Of a stretch of 64,000 nt of DNA, positions 40,193 through 50,633 are shown piece by piece. Within the stretch, counting starts at the first letter, position 1, and each line of letters opens with the position of its first letter. The notes beneath the pieces are model-generated. The model did no database searches. It was not told the DNA's origin and saw only the letters and a program-made list of their open reading frames with translations. The stretch is from Rotaria sordida (Eukaryota > Rotifera > Eurotatoria > Philodinida > Philodinidae): positions 186,001 to 250,000 of the forward strand of contig CAJNOL010000055.1 in NCBI GenBank assembly GCA_905250125.1, written 5' to 3'. Position numbers and translations under genes: made by a program.

Positions 40193-43100
40193 TTATCGGA
40201 CCATTGGTTTTTGTCGATTACCACTTGTAGATATTGATGGAGCAGATTGTTGTTCTTGATCATATGTTCGTCCATGAAAAGAACCACTATTGTTTATAAC
40301 TGTTGTTGTTGGAGCTTGTTTCCATGGTCCTTGCGTTGCTGCTGCATCAAAAATATGCTACGAAAGAAAAGAAATAATTCCAAAAAATTAAATAAAATTA
40401 TTTTGTTCTTTTTTTCAACTTACACGTCGATTTGTTCGCATTTGAGCTTGCCGAAATGGCATACTATCAAGATCTGAAAGTAATAATTCTTTTTGCATAC
40501 GTTCAAATCTTTCAGCTGCATCATCATAAAGATGATAATCATTAGTATTTTTATTTGATGTTAATAGATTATCCATAGCACCGGAATTATTTTTATTTAA
40601 ATAACATTCATTATACCATATATCAAATTCTAAAGTAAAGATAATTATTTTGAAAAGAATTTAATCAACCTTTTCTTTTTTTTACCTTGCAGAAGTCGAT
40701 TTTGACATTGATTAACCAAATTTTGACAATAAGTTATTTCCGATTTAAGATTTTTCCATTGATCATAATCAACACGATAAGTACTTTTAAGCTCTTGTAA
40801 TTTTGCAATAAATTCATATTCTTCTTCATCAATTATTGTTTCACCATTTTCATTTAAAAATTCACCTTTTATATGAAAAAAGAAAACAATTGAATAAATA
40901 AAAAGAAAAAGAAAACAAAATAAACAAATTTTTTACCCATTGTTAATCGTTCATTCTTTTTACGTTCAGCATCAACACGTGTTTTATCAATTTCGGCTTT
41001 AGTTTGATTAATACGTCGTGCTAATTCACCAAATTGTTTCTTTTTTGTTGTCATTATTTCTTTATTTTCTAAATAAATTTTATTTAAATTTGCACCTCGT
41101 GTTTGTTTAAATTCTTCAAATGCAGCTGCACGACCGGGTGGAGTACTATGTAGATTTAAAAAAACAAGATCATTATTATTCATTTCTAACATTATCACTT
41201 ACTGTGGTCGTTGATCTTTTGTATCAAGCATGTCACTTGGTTCTTTAACACGTGAAAATTGTTCATCATCAGTACTAACTCGTTGAAGACCAGTACCAGT
41301 TGGTTTCAATCCAGGAGGTGAAGATTTGTCTTTAACACTAATTTAATATTCAATTAAAAATGAAAATGAAAAAAAATATTTATTTGATATAAAAGGAACT
41401 TTACTTTGTTTGTTGTATGCCTGGTGTTTTAGTTGTTGTAGCACCAGCACCTGTTTGTCGTTTATTTCGTGTCATTTTAAGTAATGCTTCTTTATTAGCT
41501 CGTTGATCTTTTGAAGCTGCACCCAAACCAAAATTTTGACCATCAAGATCTCCAGCAGTACCTCCCATACTGTTCGCATTTTGATTAATAGCAAACATCT
41601 AATTGATGAATAATTAAATTTTACTTTATCAATCAATTAAAATTCTTAACTATGTGCAAAATTAAAACACATTTATCTCGAGATAACGAATTTTTCTAAC
41701 AAAATTTCAATTCAAAGTTTTTCTCACCATAGTTAGATTTTTTCAAAAAATTGATTTACTTTTCGTTAGTGGCGTGATGGAGTACGAATTAAATGCTCTT
41801 ATAACTGAATGAGAAGTTCAAAACCAATCGCAAACGGTATAAATCTTTTTTTAGAATCGTTAGATGATGGTAAGATAAAATCTTTTTTTTGGGGCTTGAT
41901 AGAATCTCTATAAATTCGGTTTTTTTCAGGATCTGGCTGAAAATTTCATCATAGATGCAGTTCGTGTCATAGGGTCTATCTTGACGTTTTCAGATTTTTG
42001 TCTTGTATGATCATAGAGATATTCGCTAATTACTTTTTAATTAGTAGTCAGCTGACAGAGTCAACATTTTTACATATTTCTCTCCAAACAGAATTTATTC
42101 AAAAAAAACCCTTGTAAAGAATGAAAGATGGATATGTTCCGTTTTGTCTGACATGACTCATATGTCAGCATAAAAATTAAGATCAATATGAAAAAGTAAT
42201 ATTCATCAGTATAGTAAAAACTATCTCTGTCAGATATGACAAAAACTGCCTATTTATTATCAATAAGAATAATAAAATAAAATTTACCTTTTGATTATCT
42301 TGTTGTTCATATTCATATTTATTGGCATGAACATGACGATCGTGATGTTTTTTCTCAATATCTCTTTCTGTTGCTCTAAATATTCTTTCATATATAATTT
42401 TCAATCTATGAATTCATTTAACTTACCGACAAATATTTCTGAATGCATTAAAAACAGCTATAAACAAAGAAATTTAAAAAATGTGAACTTTTTATAATTT
42501 ACATAAATAAAAATCAAACAAATAACAACAAACCTTGTACTTGACGAAGACTTTTTACTTCAATTTCATCTAATGTTCCATCAACAAATCGACGACATTG
42601 ATTTTCAATTTCATATAATTGTTGTTCAGATATTGGCTCATAAGATATACCGGTTCGATGAATTAATGCATCATGTAATGCTAATTCTTCTCGTAAATGT
42701 TTATTTTCACGTTTATAATTTTCAAGAGCTTTTAATGGATCAATAACTTCATTTATAATTGGTTCAGCTGGAACACACATCATTCGACTTGCAAAACGAA
42801 GTGTTGAAACCTATTCCAAAAAAAAACACATACTAAAATCATTTTATAATAACTATCTTTATACTGTTTCTTCAAGATGTTGCATTTCTGGCCAAATATT
42901 TGCAACCATCACTGTATTACATCGTCCACCAATACTATCTTTTAATGCGTGTGTTAATTTTGAACTACGAAAATTATGAGAATTTGCTTTCTTATCCGAT
43001 AAATTAAGTACAGCTTGTTCAAGAAATGATAATGATTTATTAATAAATGTTGCTTCTCGTTTCGTTACACCTTCCGACTAAATTTAAATTAATAAATAAA

Positions 43101-44702
43101 AATAAAAAGAATAATAATAAATTAAAGAAAAAACAAACTAATTTACATTTGTTTTAGCTAATCGTTCACTACCAGCTAAATCAACAAGATTTAATTTTGA
43201 TATTGTATATTTGTCTTCAGATGATAACATTGATCGACATTCAATAAGAATTGTAAATATACAATGTGAACGAGATGATTGTTTATTAAGTATATGTTGA
43301 CCAATAGCACGATTGGTTTCACCTTCAAATAATAAATTTAATGCTTCTTCTTCACTATTTGCAATACGATATGATAATCCTTTAACATAAATTAATCCTG
43401 AACTTTCACCAATTGATAATTGTTGTAGTTGATAATCTGATTCAGTATTTAATGTACGAAGTAAATCACACATTTGATCATTATAAATTTCAAGATAAGC
43501 AATGCTTAGAAAAAAAAACATATTTAAATTTTTTTTTTTCAAAAATAATTTTTATTTTTATTACCGAACAGAATAAGAAACATCTTGTCGAGCATTTATT
43601 TCTTGATAAAGATGTTGCAATGTACGAGGTATAATGCCACGATTCTGATAACTTTCAGCGAAGCCAGTCATTGTATGAGTTTTTCCAGCGCCCGTCTGAC
43701 CATAACACATTATTGTTCCTAAAAAAGAAAACAAAAAAAAAAGAAATTTGATTCATAATTAAAAAAACAAATAATATATAAATAATAGAACAAACCATTG
43801 TAACCATCTAATGAACGATCGACAACATCTTTTGCAATAGAATCAAAAATAACTTCTTGATTATCATTATGGCATACACCATCAAAATGAAATGTCCAAT
43901 CATTGATATTATTATCAACAACGCTTGCTGATGGTGTACGATGAATACTTATTGTCTACAAAAGAGATTTATTTTTAAAAATTAAATACTCACAGTCCTA
44001 GACAAGAGCAGTTGCCCTTCATGAAATACTATTGTTCTTTGTGATGAGGAGCTGATACTATGGATGCACATGTATGACAATAAATCTTGATTGCATGCAC
44101 TAATCCGCTCTCCTTTGGTTCACATGCACTGGAGTTATGATTCAGACATCATCTTTCTCTTGTGATCACCTTATCTGAACCATGAATCACTTTAAAATAA
44201 TTGTTGAAGAGCAAATACTGTTTTGTTTTTAGTAAGTTGGATTTTTTCTGAGATGATTTTGATGAATTCTATTGAAAATTTTAGTAGGAAGTTTTCGTGA
44301 AACGACAAGTCTGATCGGAAATGTTTAGAGTCGCAGAGCTGAATGAAGCCGAGTTAATGCTACGACATGAGTTCACTATCTCCGATCATATTAACTACTA
44401 AGATGTGAACTATTTGTGACGGGCTTTGGTGCTTGTGGAATAATAAAATGGCAAACACAATCTTTTTGAACGTATATTTTCGCTGAATATATTTTTCACA
44501 AGGGAATGAATTATAATTCTGGTACATGTGAACCAACTAGTAGTAGCACTTCATGGAAGGTAGCGGTTACTTTTGTCTAGAATTGTAAATAAAAAAAACT
44601 AACGCGATTATCTCGTCCAATTCCAATCATTTCAGAAGCAAAATTATTTGTTGGACGAGTTCGAACATAAACTTTAACTTTATTTGATGTTCGTTGTGGC
44701 AT
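40193..44702 (-). CDS. KIF9: kinesin-like protein KIF9 (kinesin-9 family)
   Basis: Fourteen exons on the minus strand: 44702-44604, 43955-43796, 43718-43565, 43504-43147, 43077-42865, 42810-42534, 42457-42427, 42375-42288, 41598-41405, 41337-41203, 41145-40937, 40865-40686, 40629-40424, 40357-40193. They give 2469 nt, 822 residues (human KIF9 is about 790). The N-terminal motor (about 5-345) has P-loop GQTGAGKT (93-100), switch I NKQSSRSH (211-218) and switch II DLAGSE (246-251). Kinesin-9 hallmarks follow: LEGTLDEI-like FVDGTLDEIEVKSLRQVQ, then DGQNFGLGAAS, PPGRAAAFEEF and an IDEEEYEFIAKLQELK coiled coil. Kinesin-9 proteins are plus-end microtubule motors of cilia and flagella, tied to the central pair. 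Exon 7 is a 31-nt microexon. Introns are mostly under 130 bp except intron 1 (648 bp) and intron 8 (689 bp), both carrying repeats. The gene diverges from the DUF1294-like gene across 158 bp. Confidence 0.95.
41765..42165 (+). mobile_element. dispersed element, copy B (KIF9 intron 8)
   Basis: It is the partner of the copy at about 35005-35385, in opposite orientation. It reads GAATGAGAAGTT, CTGAAAATTTCATCATAGATG, GGGTCTATCTTGA, GATATTCGCTAATTACTTTT in the same order. No ORF is present. It accounts for most of the unusual length of this KIF9 intron. Confidence 0.75.
43998..44580. mobile_element. inverted-repeat element in KIF9 intron 1
   Basis: The ends CTAGACAAGAGCAGTTGCC... and ...GTAGCGGTTACTTTTGTCTAG are imperfect inverses, and a second pair further in (TTGGTTCACATG near 44117 and CATGTGAACCAA near 44525) continues the match. 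The element is about 580 bp with no ORF and fills nearly the whole intron. Confidence 0.6.
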
Positions 44703-44722
44703 ATTTGAAATTTGTTTATCTA

Positions 44723-44756
<34 letters not shown>

Positions 44757-44860
44757 TTTCTATAGAAACTAAAGCAAAAAAAGAGTATATCTTACATTAT
44801 ATTTATTTTATTTATATTTCTAAGATTGGTTTTTTAATTTTAATTGAAATAGAATAAATC
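44703..44860. promoter_or_regulatory. short bidirectional promoter region, KIF9 / DUF1294-like
   Basis: Only 158 bases separate the divergent start codons. The spacer contains a (TA)n tract (about 44736-44757) and A/T-rich flanks, and must hold both transcription start regions unless one gene has a distant 5' exon. A shared promoter would predict co-expression of the two genes. Confidence 0.5.
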
Positions 44861-45532
44861 ATGAATCAATTTGATGAAGGAACATATTTATCTAGAATAA
44901 GACAAAGTCGAAATAGATCAAAATATATTAATATAAATGAAAATGGAAAAACATCCATACAATTACCTGATGATTATACAAAAAAATCTCATGAATTACG
45001 ACGTTATTGTCGAAATTATGTTCGTTTTCGAAAAAGTTCATCACGTTCACGTTCACGCAATAATTTAAAATTTTTTCATATACATTCATCAATTGATTAT
45101 CGAAAAAAATTATTCTTACTTGTTTTACAAATAATTTCTTTACTACATCTATGTTCTATTATTTATTGTCATCAAAGACAACTGTCATTTACTGTGCAAT
45201 ATACAATAATAACAATTGTTCTTTTCAATATTTTAACATATTGTTGTGTTCAATATGATACACAACAAGCAGAACATGGAGAATTATTATTAGGTGAAAG
45301 TTCACTTCTATTTTTACTCTGGTATGGAGGAATTATTGGTGGAGGACTTGCATTACTCATTGAAAAACATAAACATCTTCGAAGTCGAGCATTTACCTAT
45401 CGACTAAAAATAATTATTTTATTCAATGCTACCTGGCTTTTTATTGCTTATGTTTTATACATGTGTCGAAATGAATTCCTATTTATAGAAATTTCTAGTG
45501 CGCTATTGTCTCTTGTGGAAGCCCTACATTAA
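44861..45532 (+). CDS. multi-pass membrane protein with DUF1294-like domain
   Basis: A single exon of 223 codons with host-like codon use. The N-terminal 75 residues are hydrophilic and basic (RSRSRNN run). Four hydrophobic segments follow: LFLLVLQIISLLHLCSIIY, FTVQYTIITIVLFNILTY, SSLLFLLWYGGIIGGGLALL and LKIIILFNATWLFIAYVLY. The stretch from about 128 to 205 (YDTQQAEHGE, then LLFLLWYGGIIGGGLALLIE, then KHKHLRSRAFTYRLK) has the pattern of the small bacterial DUF1294 family: an FDK-like start, LLxLLxLxGGxxGA and an RHKTRKxSF motif between two membrane helices. The function of that family is unknown to me. AATAAA is at 45694-45699. No intron is present, unlike all neighbours. The family call is from pattern memory. 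Confidence 0.7.
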   Translation: MNQFDEGTYLSRIRQSRNRSKYININENGKTSIQLPDDYTKKSHELRRYCRNYVRFRKSSSRSRSRNNLKFFHIHSSIDYRKKLFLLVLQIISLLHLCSIIYCHQRQLSFTVQYTIITIVLFNILTYCCVQYDTQQAEHGELLLGESSLLFLLWYGGIIGGGLALLIEKHKHLRSRAFTYRLKIIILFNATWLFIAYVLYMCRNEFLFIEISSALLSLVEALH

Positions 45533-46111
45533 TCGTAATTATAGATGACATTAAAAAAAAAGAAACTATAGAAACTCCTTATTGAGTATATAACAAGAAA
45601 AAATATTGTACAAAGATGTCGCAGTTAGAAGGTTGTCAAGAAATTTATTTCACACCGGATGTAAATTCAAATGGTTTTATTAAATTTTTTCTAAATAAAA
45701 TAGCACATATGATGTTTCAACATATTCATATATTGTACTTGCTTTATTGATAGAATTCTAACGAAAAATAAAACAAAGAAGTATATTGAATTACTATGGG
45801 CAAACACAATCGTTTATTTTTTTCATCTGAGAAAAACATTCTTATCAGAGTGCATGTAGGTGCCTCGACTGCAATTGGCATTTTGTTTTTCATAAACTAT
45901 TTTGTGATTGTAATATTATGTAAGAACTGTTACATGTTTATGGTTCATTATTTTCAGACAGCGATTGGACATTATTGAGAATGATACAACGATCCAATAC
46001 TTGTGGCTATTTGGTATTGTATGAATGTTGTTAAAGTGACTGGTCCTTTGAAAATTGTTAGGTCAATGAAATGAGATCAAGAATATCAATATAATTGAAT
46101 AAAAACAAACC
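45533..46111. other. non-genic stretch behind the DUF1294-like gene
   Basis: It includes the likely 3' untranslated region and a 44-codon open frame at 45616-45750 that I do not consider a gene. Nothing else is supported. Confidence 0.4.
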
Positions 46112-46660
46112 TTACTGGTCAATCATTGAGTACAAAGTGATCTTTTTGGTGGCTAGAAAATTTTCTATAATAAGAATAAAATATGCATCACATTCTTGTC
46201 TTTTCCTATCATTTGTAATAAATTGGCATATGTCTAATTCATTTTGAGAAATATAAAAACGAGTATATGTTTCATTGAATGATCCACTAGTGTCTTTGAG
46301 TTCAAAATAACAATATTTTGGTGTGATAAAGAACTACAATTAAAACTAAAACGCTATTGCACATCTTCTCAACTACCATACGATGGTGTTGGATATTTAT
46401 CTGTTACAAATGTATCATATAAATCAATATTTGTCATATTGTTTTTAATACATTTCAATATTAAATCTTCAAGATGTTGAGATGGACTAATCATCATTTC
46501 CATATCATTCTCTATGAGAGTTGCAGTAACTCCCAATAAATTTGTGAAGCAGATCATTTCTGTAGATAATCACGTGTGCATTCGGCCGTCATATTTTGCG
46601 AATTTTTCGCTGTAACAAAATCTGTATTTTGTGTTGCGATGATCTCGAAAGTGGAGAGTC
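46112..46660 (-). pseudogene. decayed coding fragment with NOV_C/DUF3883-like tail
   Basis: Coding-like sequence reads on the minus strand in pieces. The most downstream piece, 46333-46112 (73 residues plus TAA, acceptor TTGTAG), has CYFELKDTSGSFNETYTRFY then ISQNELDICQF and DAYFILIIENF. The order is that of DUF3883/NO VEIN C-terminal domains (EVKSTSG, then F-x-hydrophobic-S-x-N-E, then a Y-hydrophobic strand), which I know from chromatin or helicase-linked proteins. Upstream, 46557-46370 encodes GVTATLIENDMEMMISPSQH and onward. Further upstream, about 46640-46560, a different frame reads EIIATQNTDFVTAKNSQN. The frames do not connect cleanly: a TGA or frame change lies near 46560, and the junction near 46370 is out of phase. 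A broken gene is the simplest reading; unrecognised introns are the alternative. Confidence 0.45.
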
Positions 46661-47659
46661 AGAAAATATGCAAATAGACGATCTTGTACAGTAAAAAAGT
46701 TTATTACAGTCTATAGCAATCAAGTGGATTTATATCTCACCAAATAAGAAGGTATCAAATAACACTTAATAGAACACATCGTTCTAAATATCATCCTCTA
46801 TCCACAAAGACGTGACGCCTAAAAATTTGCTATATATTTAATGAGATCTGCGCTTAGATTATTACTCGAATTACGGTAAGGTTTTTACTTTTAATATTCA
46901 TAATATAGAAAAGGTATATAACTTAAGTAATGTAATTTGTTTCAATTTCAAACATAAAAGTTTTGTACGAAAAAAGATTTCCTACAAAATCATGCTTTAA
47001 AATCATATTACTAAAACAATTTTCAAACATGAAATATCTATTCAATTAGAACATCTGATGCAGTTTGTAGTACTCTTGCTAATGATATATTAAACAATAA
47101 AACTAGCTAAACATTATAGGAATAATGTAGAGCACAAATAGTGCTATTGAATCGTATATCATAACAAAAATTTTGACTTAGAATAGGTGCGCAATAGTAT
47201 GCAAAAATAAGTGATTGAATAGTTTTGGAAGAATGAAAAACGACATGTTGTGATTCTATCGTCAATAAAAACTCAATAGATCAATGTATTGATCTAAAAC
47301 TTTTACTACTATACTAGAGACTATGTAGACTGTAATCAGACAGAAACCATATAATTCTAAGATAAAATTATCTACTACGTAGTTGAATAATTTTAATATC
47401 TACTGTATACATTGATAGTCCAAGGAGTGTTCTATCATTCTATAATATTTCACTATTCTTCATTTAGTGTGATAATAGAAGAATTTTAATCAAAGCTGTT
47501 CATGTCGGGATTTTGTTAGATAAAAAACATTTTCGTTTCTACAATAAATTCCATACTAACCTATGTATTCAAGCGAGAGTTATTCATGATAAAATATATT
47601 TTGTTTTTTGCCATTCACCTCTTAGAATAACTCAAAGATGATATTGAATAGTTTCGTGA

Positions 47660-47945
47660 AGGTCGAAAAAGACGTTGAAGATGAATTAGTCGTAATCTAT
47701 TTTAAGTTTACGTTGATCGAAGATTAGTCATCGGGCGGTGCTATGATTGAGATCACATTGTACTTGAAATTCGTCAATTGTAATATGAAGGTCATCATTA
47801 ATAAGATAATGAATCTGTTTGATCTTATTGGATGTTGTTCGATGATAGATATGGCGAATCGTGCTCTATCTTCAACATCTTGTCGACCTTCATGAAGCCA
47901 TTCATATCATTTTTCAACTGTTCTGAGAGATAGAGCCTGACTGTC
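47660..47945 (-). pseudogene. mariner-type transposase relic
   Basis: The minus strand encodes DSQALSLRTVEK, then a stop where mariner transposases have Trp, then YEWLHEGRQDVEDRARFA, the helix-turn-helix region motif (TVxxWYxxFxxGRxxxEDxxR). After a frame change it continues as INDDLHITIDEFQVQCDLNH and STARRLIF, matching the next transposase stretch. At least one nonsense codon and one frameshift kill it. The catalytic DDD part is not visible downstream. This is a dead fragment of a Tc1/mariner element. Confidence 0.7.
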
Positions 47946-48515
47946 GAAAATAAAATATAGTGCAGTACAAAGTTAAAAATCTAGAAGCAAAAGTTTTCCC
48001 TATGCAACAAAATCAGAGATGAACAATTATGATCGAAATTTTAATATTATCATAGCAAGTAAAGCACGGTGAAATGTTACAGAATTACAGAGCATTGTTT
48101 GAACTATCAGCACATATATATATATAAAACTTCCTCGAGTCTTCTGTGATGTAGTATAGTGCTACTGCCACTACTTTTGATACATCCTAAGTGTGTTATC
48201 TAATTCATTCACATCCGAAAAATATTAATTAACAACCAGTAAATCTTCTCTATTCAAAATACGTATATCCAAAAGTATTTTTTCAAATGAAAAAGTGATT
48301 ATCAACGATATACAGTTTTACATTCATTAAAATGTCATCCTTCACAAATACTAACAAACCTTAACTCATCATGATCCATAAAACAACTTATTTTTCTCAA
48401 TAATGTATTCCTTCTCATTATTCTCAAAACTCATTCATAAATGGAATAACAAATAAAACAAAAATATACATCGTTCAATATACTTTAACAATAATAAATC
48501 CATCAAATACACTGA

Positions 48516-48800
48516 ATGAATCAAACATCATTAAATATTTATTTAGAAAATATTAATTCAGCACAACTTATTGCTGAACATGATTATTATGATATGGAGA
48601 ATATACTTAAACTTGTTGTATGGCATATAAAAATAATTAATTCAATGAGACAATTATTTCCAACATGGTTCAATGAACTTAGCTATCGTTGTATATAGTG
48701 TTTTAGTTACGATCTCGTATCTAAACCACAACAATTTATGACACATGTTGATGATGAACAAATGACAAATATACAGCCATTAGATATGACATCTATATAA
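48516..48800 (+). pseudogene. nonsense-interrupted ORF of unknown family
   Basis: ATG 48516 opens 60 codons (MNQTSLNIYLENINSAQL...) to TAG 48696-48698. The same frame then runs on without break to TAA 48798-48800 (FSYDLVSKPQQFMTHVDDEQ...). Codon use on both sides resembles real genes. Either the TAG is a disabling mutation in a gene fragment, or the piece is an exon with unrecognised splice sites. The family is not recognised. Confidence 0.35.
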
Positions 48801-49796
48801 TTATTGATATTGGAAAAAAATTTTCTTTAGATGGAATGATTTTTGTACTAATTTAACTAATTATGCAAAGTAAATCAAACAAAATTTATATATTCCGTTA
48901 TCTAATAGCTGAAGAAGAAAATAAAGATTATTATTAGATGTGATGTGTCTTTCAATGACAATTTTACTATTATTTTATGAGTGTTTGTCTAAAGAATCGA
49001 ATTTCTTCTTACAACAAATGATTTTATACTTTTGTAGGACTCACATTATGTATTTCGAAGAAAAATATAATGAGCGTAAGTTTTAAGTCAAGGGTCTTGC
49101 GGCTCTCCTCTATCTTCTCATAGCAAGGAGGGAGAGAATGACTTGGGTACGTTTTCATAGTAACGGAAAAAGACACAAAACTTAGATTGTTCTAACATAT
49201 TTCAAAGCCTTGCCTTAAGATTTAAATGGCTCAAATATATTGCTCAATGTTCTAGAAATGTTTATACAAATAAACGATTATATCAGGAATATCAAGGATG
49301 ATGATTAGTGATGTATTGCTTTGTCATAGTTATTAGGTAGATATGTCATCTATCCCGCATGGATGGTTTTTGTTTAAATGCATTACATGCATGTATGAAT
49401 CGTAATACATGAAAGTAACAAAAAACATTTTTATATGTTAAATTATTTTTCTTAGGTAACAGCTATGTTATTATGTAGTAGTAGATTATATCACAGCCTA
49501 TCGGGTGGCTTCGTAACCTAATCCAGGAAGATTTCTTGTGCCTGTTATGACGAAAGCAGTGTAGTACTCGAGAAGATCTACTATGTTCGTAGGTCTCTGT
49601 CGTCGTTATTGTACGTCATACCTAAGTTCATTGTCCTACCAGTCTGACGTGGTCTGCTCTGCGTGTACCCATTTCAGGCTTACAAGGAGTCTCTTTGGTG
49701 GCGCGTGCGCGTACGCGATAATGAGCCGAGAAAATTTGGAAAGGGAAGTGAGTAGTAATCAAAATCAATTTATTGAGCAAGCAAGAAAAAAACAAT
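48801..49796. other. non-genic stretch with a GC-richer patch
   Basis: No gene is supported. From about 49480 to 49740 the G+C and CpG content rises sharply over the surroundings (GGTGGCGCGTGCGCGTACGC near 49697), ending just before the TPR fragment stop on the opposite strand. The frame open there on the plus strand (49583-49930) overlaps the TPR coding sequence antisense and is not convincing. Confidence 0.4.
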
Positions 49797-50331
49797 TTAC
49801 AGTTTCTTTCGAATTTTTTCAAATGTTTCTTTATAATCCAAAAGGTGAGGATGATTTGAAGGCAATTTCACTTGAGCAATTTCTACTGCTTGTTGAACAT
49901 TTTTCATTGCGATATTGTATTGTCGAGTAGACAAATATAATTTAGCAAAATTGTGATAAATTACGGCTAAATCTGGATGATTTTTAGGTAGTTTCCTTTC
50001 ACGTATTTCTAGTCCTTTTTGAAAATATGTCAATGTCATTGTATGATCTTTCATTTCTCGATATTTTTCACCTAAATTTGTATATGTCGTTGCACAGTCC
50101 ATAGGATTATATTGTACATTTTCTTGAATATTTAATGCTTTCTGATGAAATGAAAGTGCCCTATCATAATGACCCATTAATCTATGAATATCATCAATAT
50201 TACTATATGCTATTCCAAAATTTGGATTGTTTTCGGGTAGCATTTTTTGATCTATTGCGAGACACTTTTCAAAATAATCTAGTGCCCTTGAGTAATCTTT
50301 CATATTACGATAAACTCTTCTGAACCGAGGG
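49797..50331 (-). pseudogene. C-terminal TPR half of a disrupted gene
   Basis: The frame encodes about four tetratricopeptide repeats of 42 residues of the kinesin-light-chain/NPHP3 type: MKDYSRALDYFEKCLAIDQK, then GHYDRALSFHQKALNIQEN, then KDHTMTLTYFQKGLEIRERK, then RQYNIAMKNVQQAVEIAQVK, ending LDYKETFEKIRKKL and TAA at 49799-49797. In bdelloid rotifers such repeats often follow an N-terminal regulatory and ADP-ribosyltransferase region. Here the upstream context is lost: the frame enters directly from the inverted-repeat element at 50332, which supplies an accidental ATG (50339). The remaining half lies beyond the element. Confidence 0.75.
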
Positions 50332-50633
50332 GTGTCCAAGGACTGAGAAATAGGAATTCCTACTCAATTCCCTGACATTTCCTTGAATGCTAAAATTACA
50401 AAAATACAATATCCACAGTACTTATTACTCTTACACTCGTTTTCATCAAGAAATTTGTGCGCATTAACGTATGAATACGAAAATTATTGCAAAAAAAGCA
50501 TTATTTTGACTTTCATGAATGAAGGAACTTTGATGGAAATAATGGTCAATTCCCATTTCCCCAAGGAATTATCATAGCTATACTGACAATTTCTCTGCAG
50601 ATTAGGAATTCCTATTTCTCAGTCCTTGGACAC
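50332..50633. mobile_element. 302-bp inverted-repeat element (MITE) splitting the TPR gene
   Basis: The termini are inverse copies of about 31 bp: GTGTCCAAGGACTGAGAAAT plus AGGAATTCCTA at 50332-50362, and the mirror at 50603-50633. The interior carries no ORF of note. The flanking bases do not show an obvious target-site duplication, so either it was lost with a deletion or the ends extend differently. Both flanks are coding on the minus strand and belong to one ancestral gene family. Confidence 0.85.

Noticed and set aside
49583..49930. 115-codon plus-strand frame across the CpG-rich patch
   Set aside because: Its second half is antisense to the TPR coding sequence and the first half has no homology I know.
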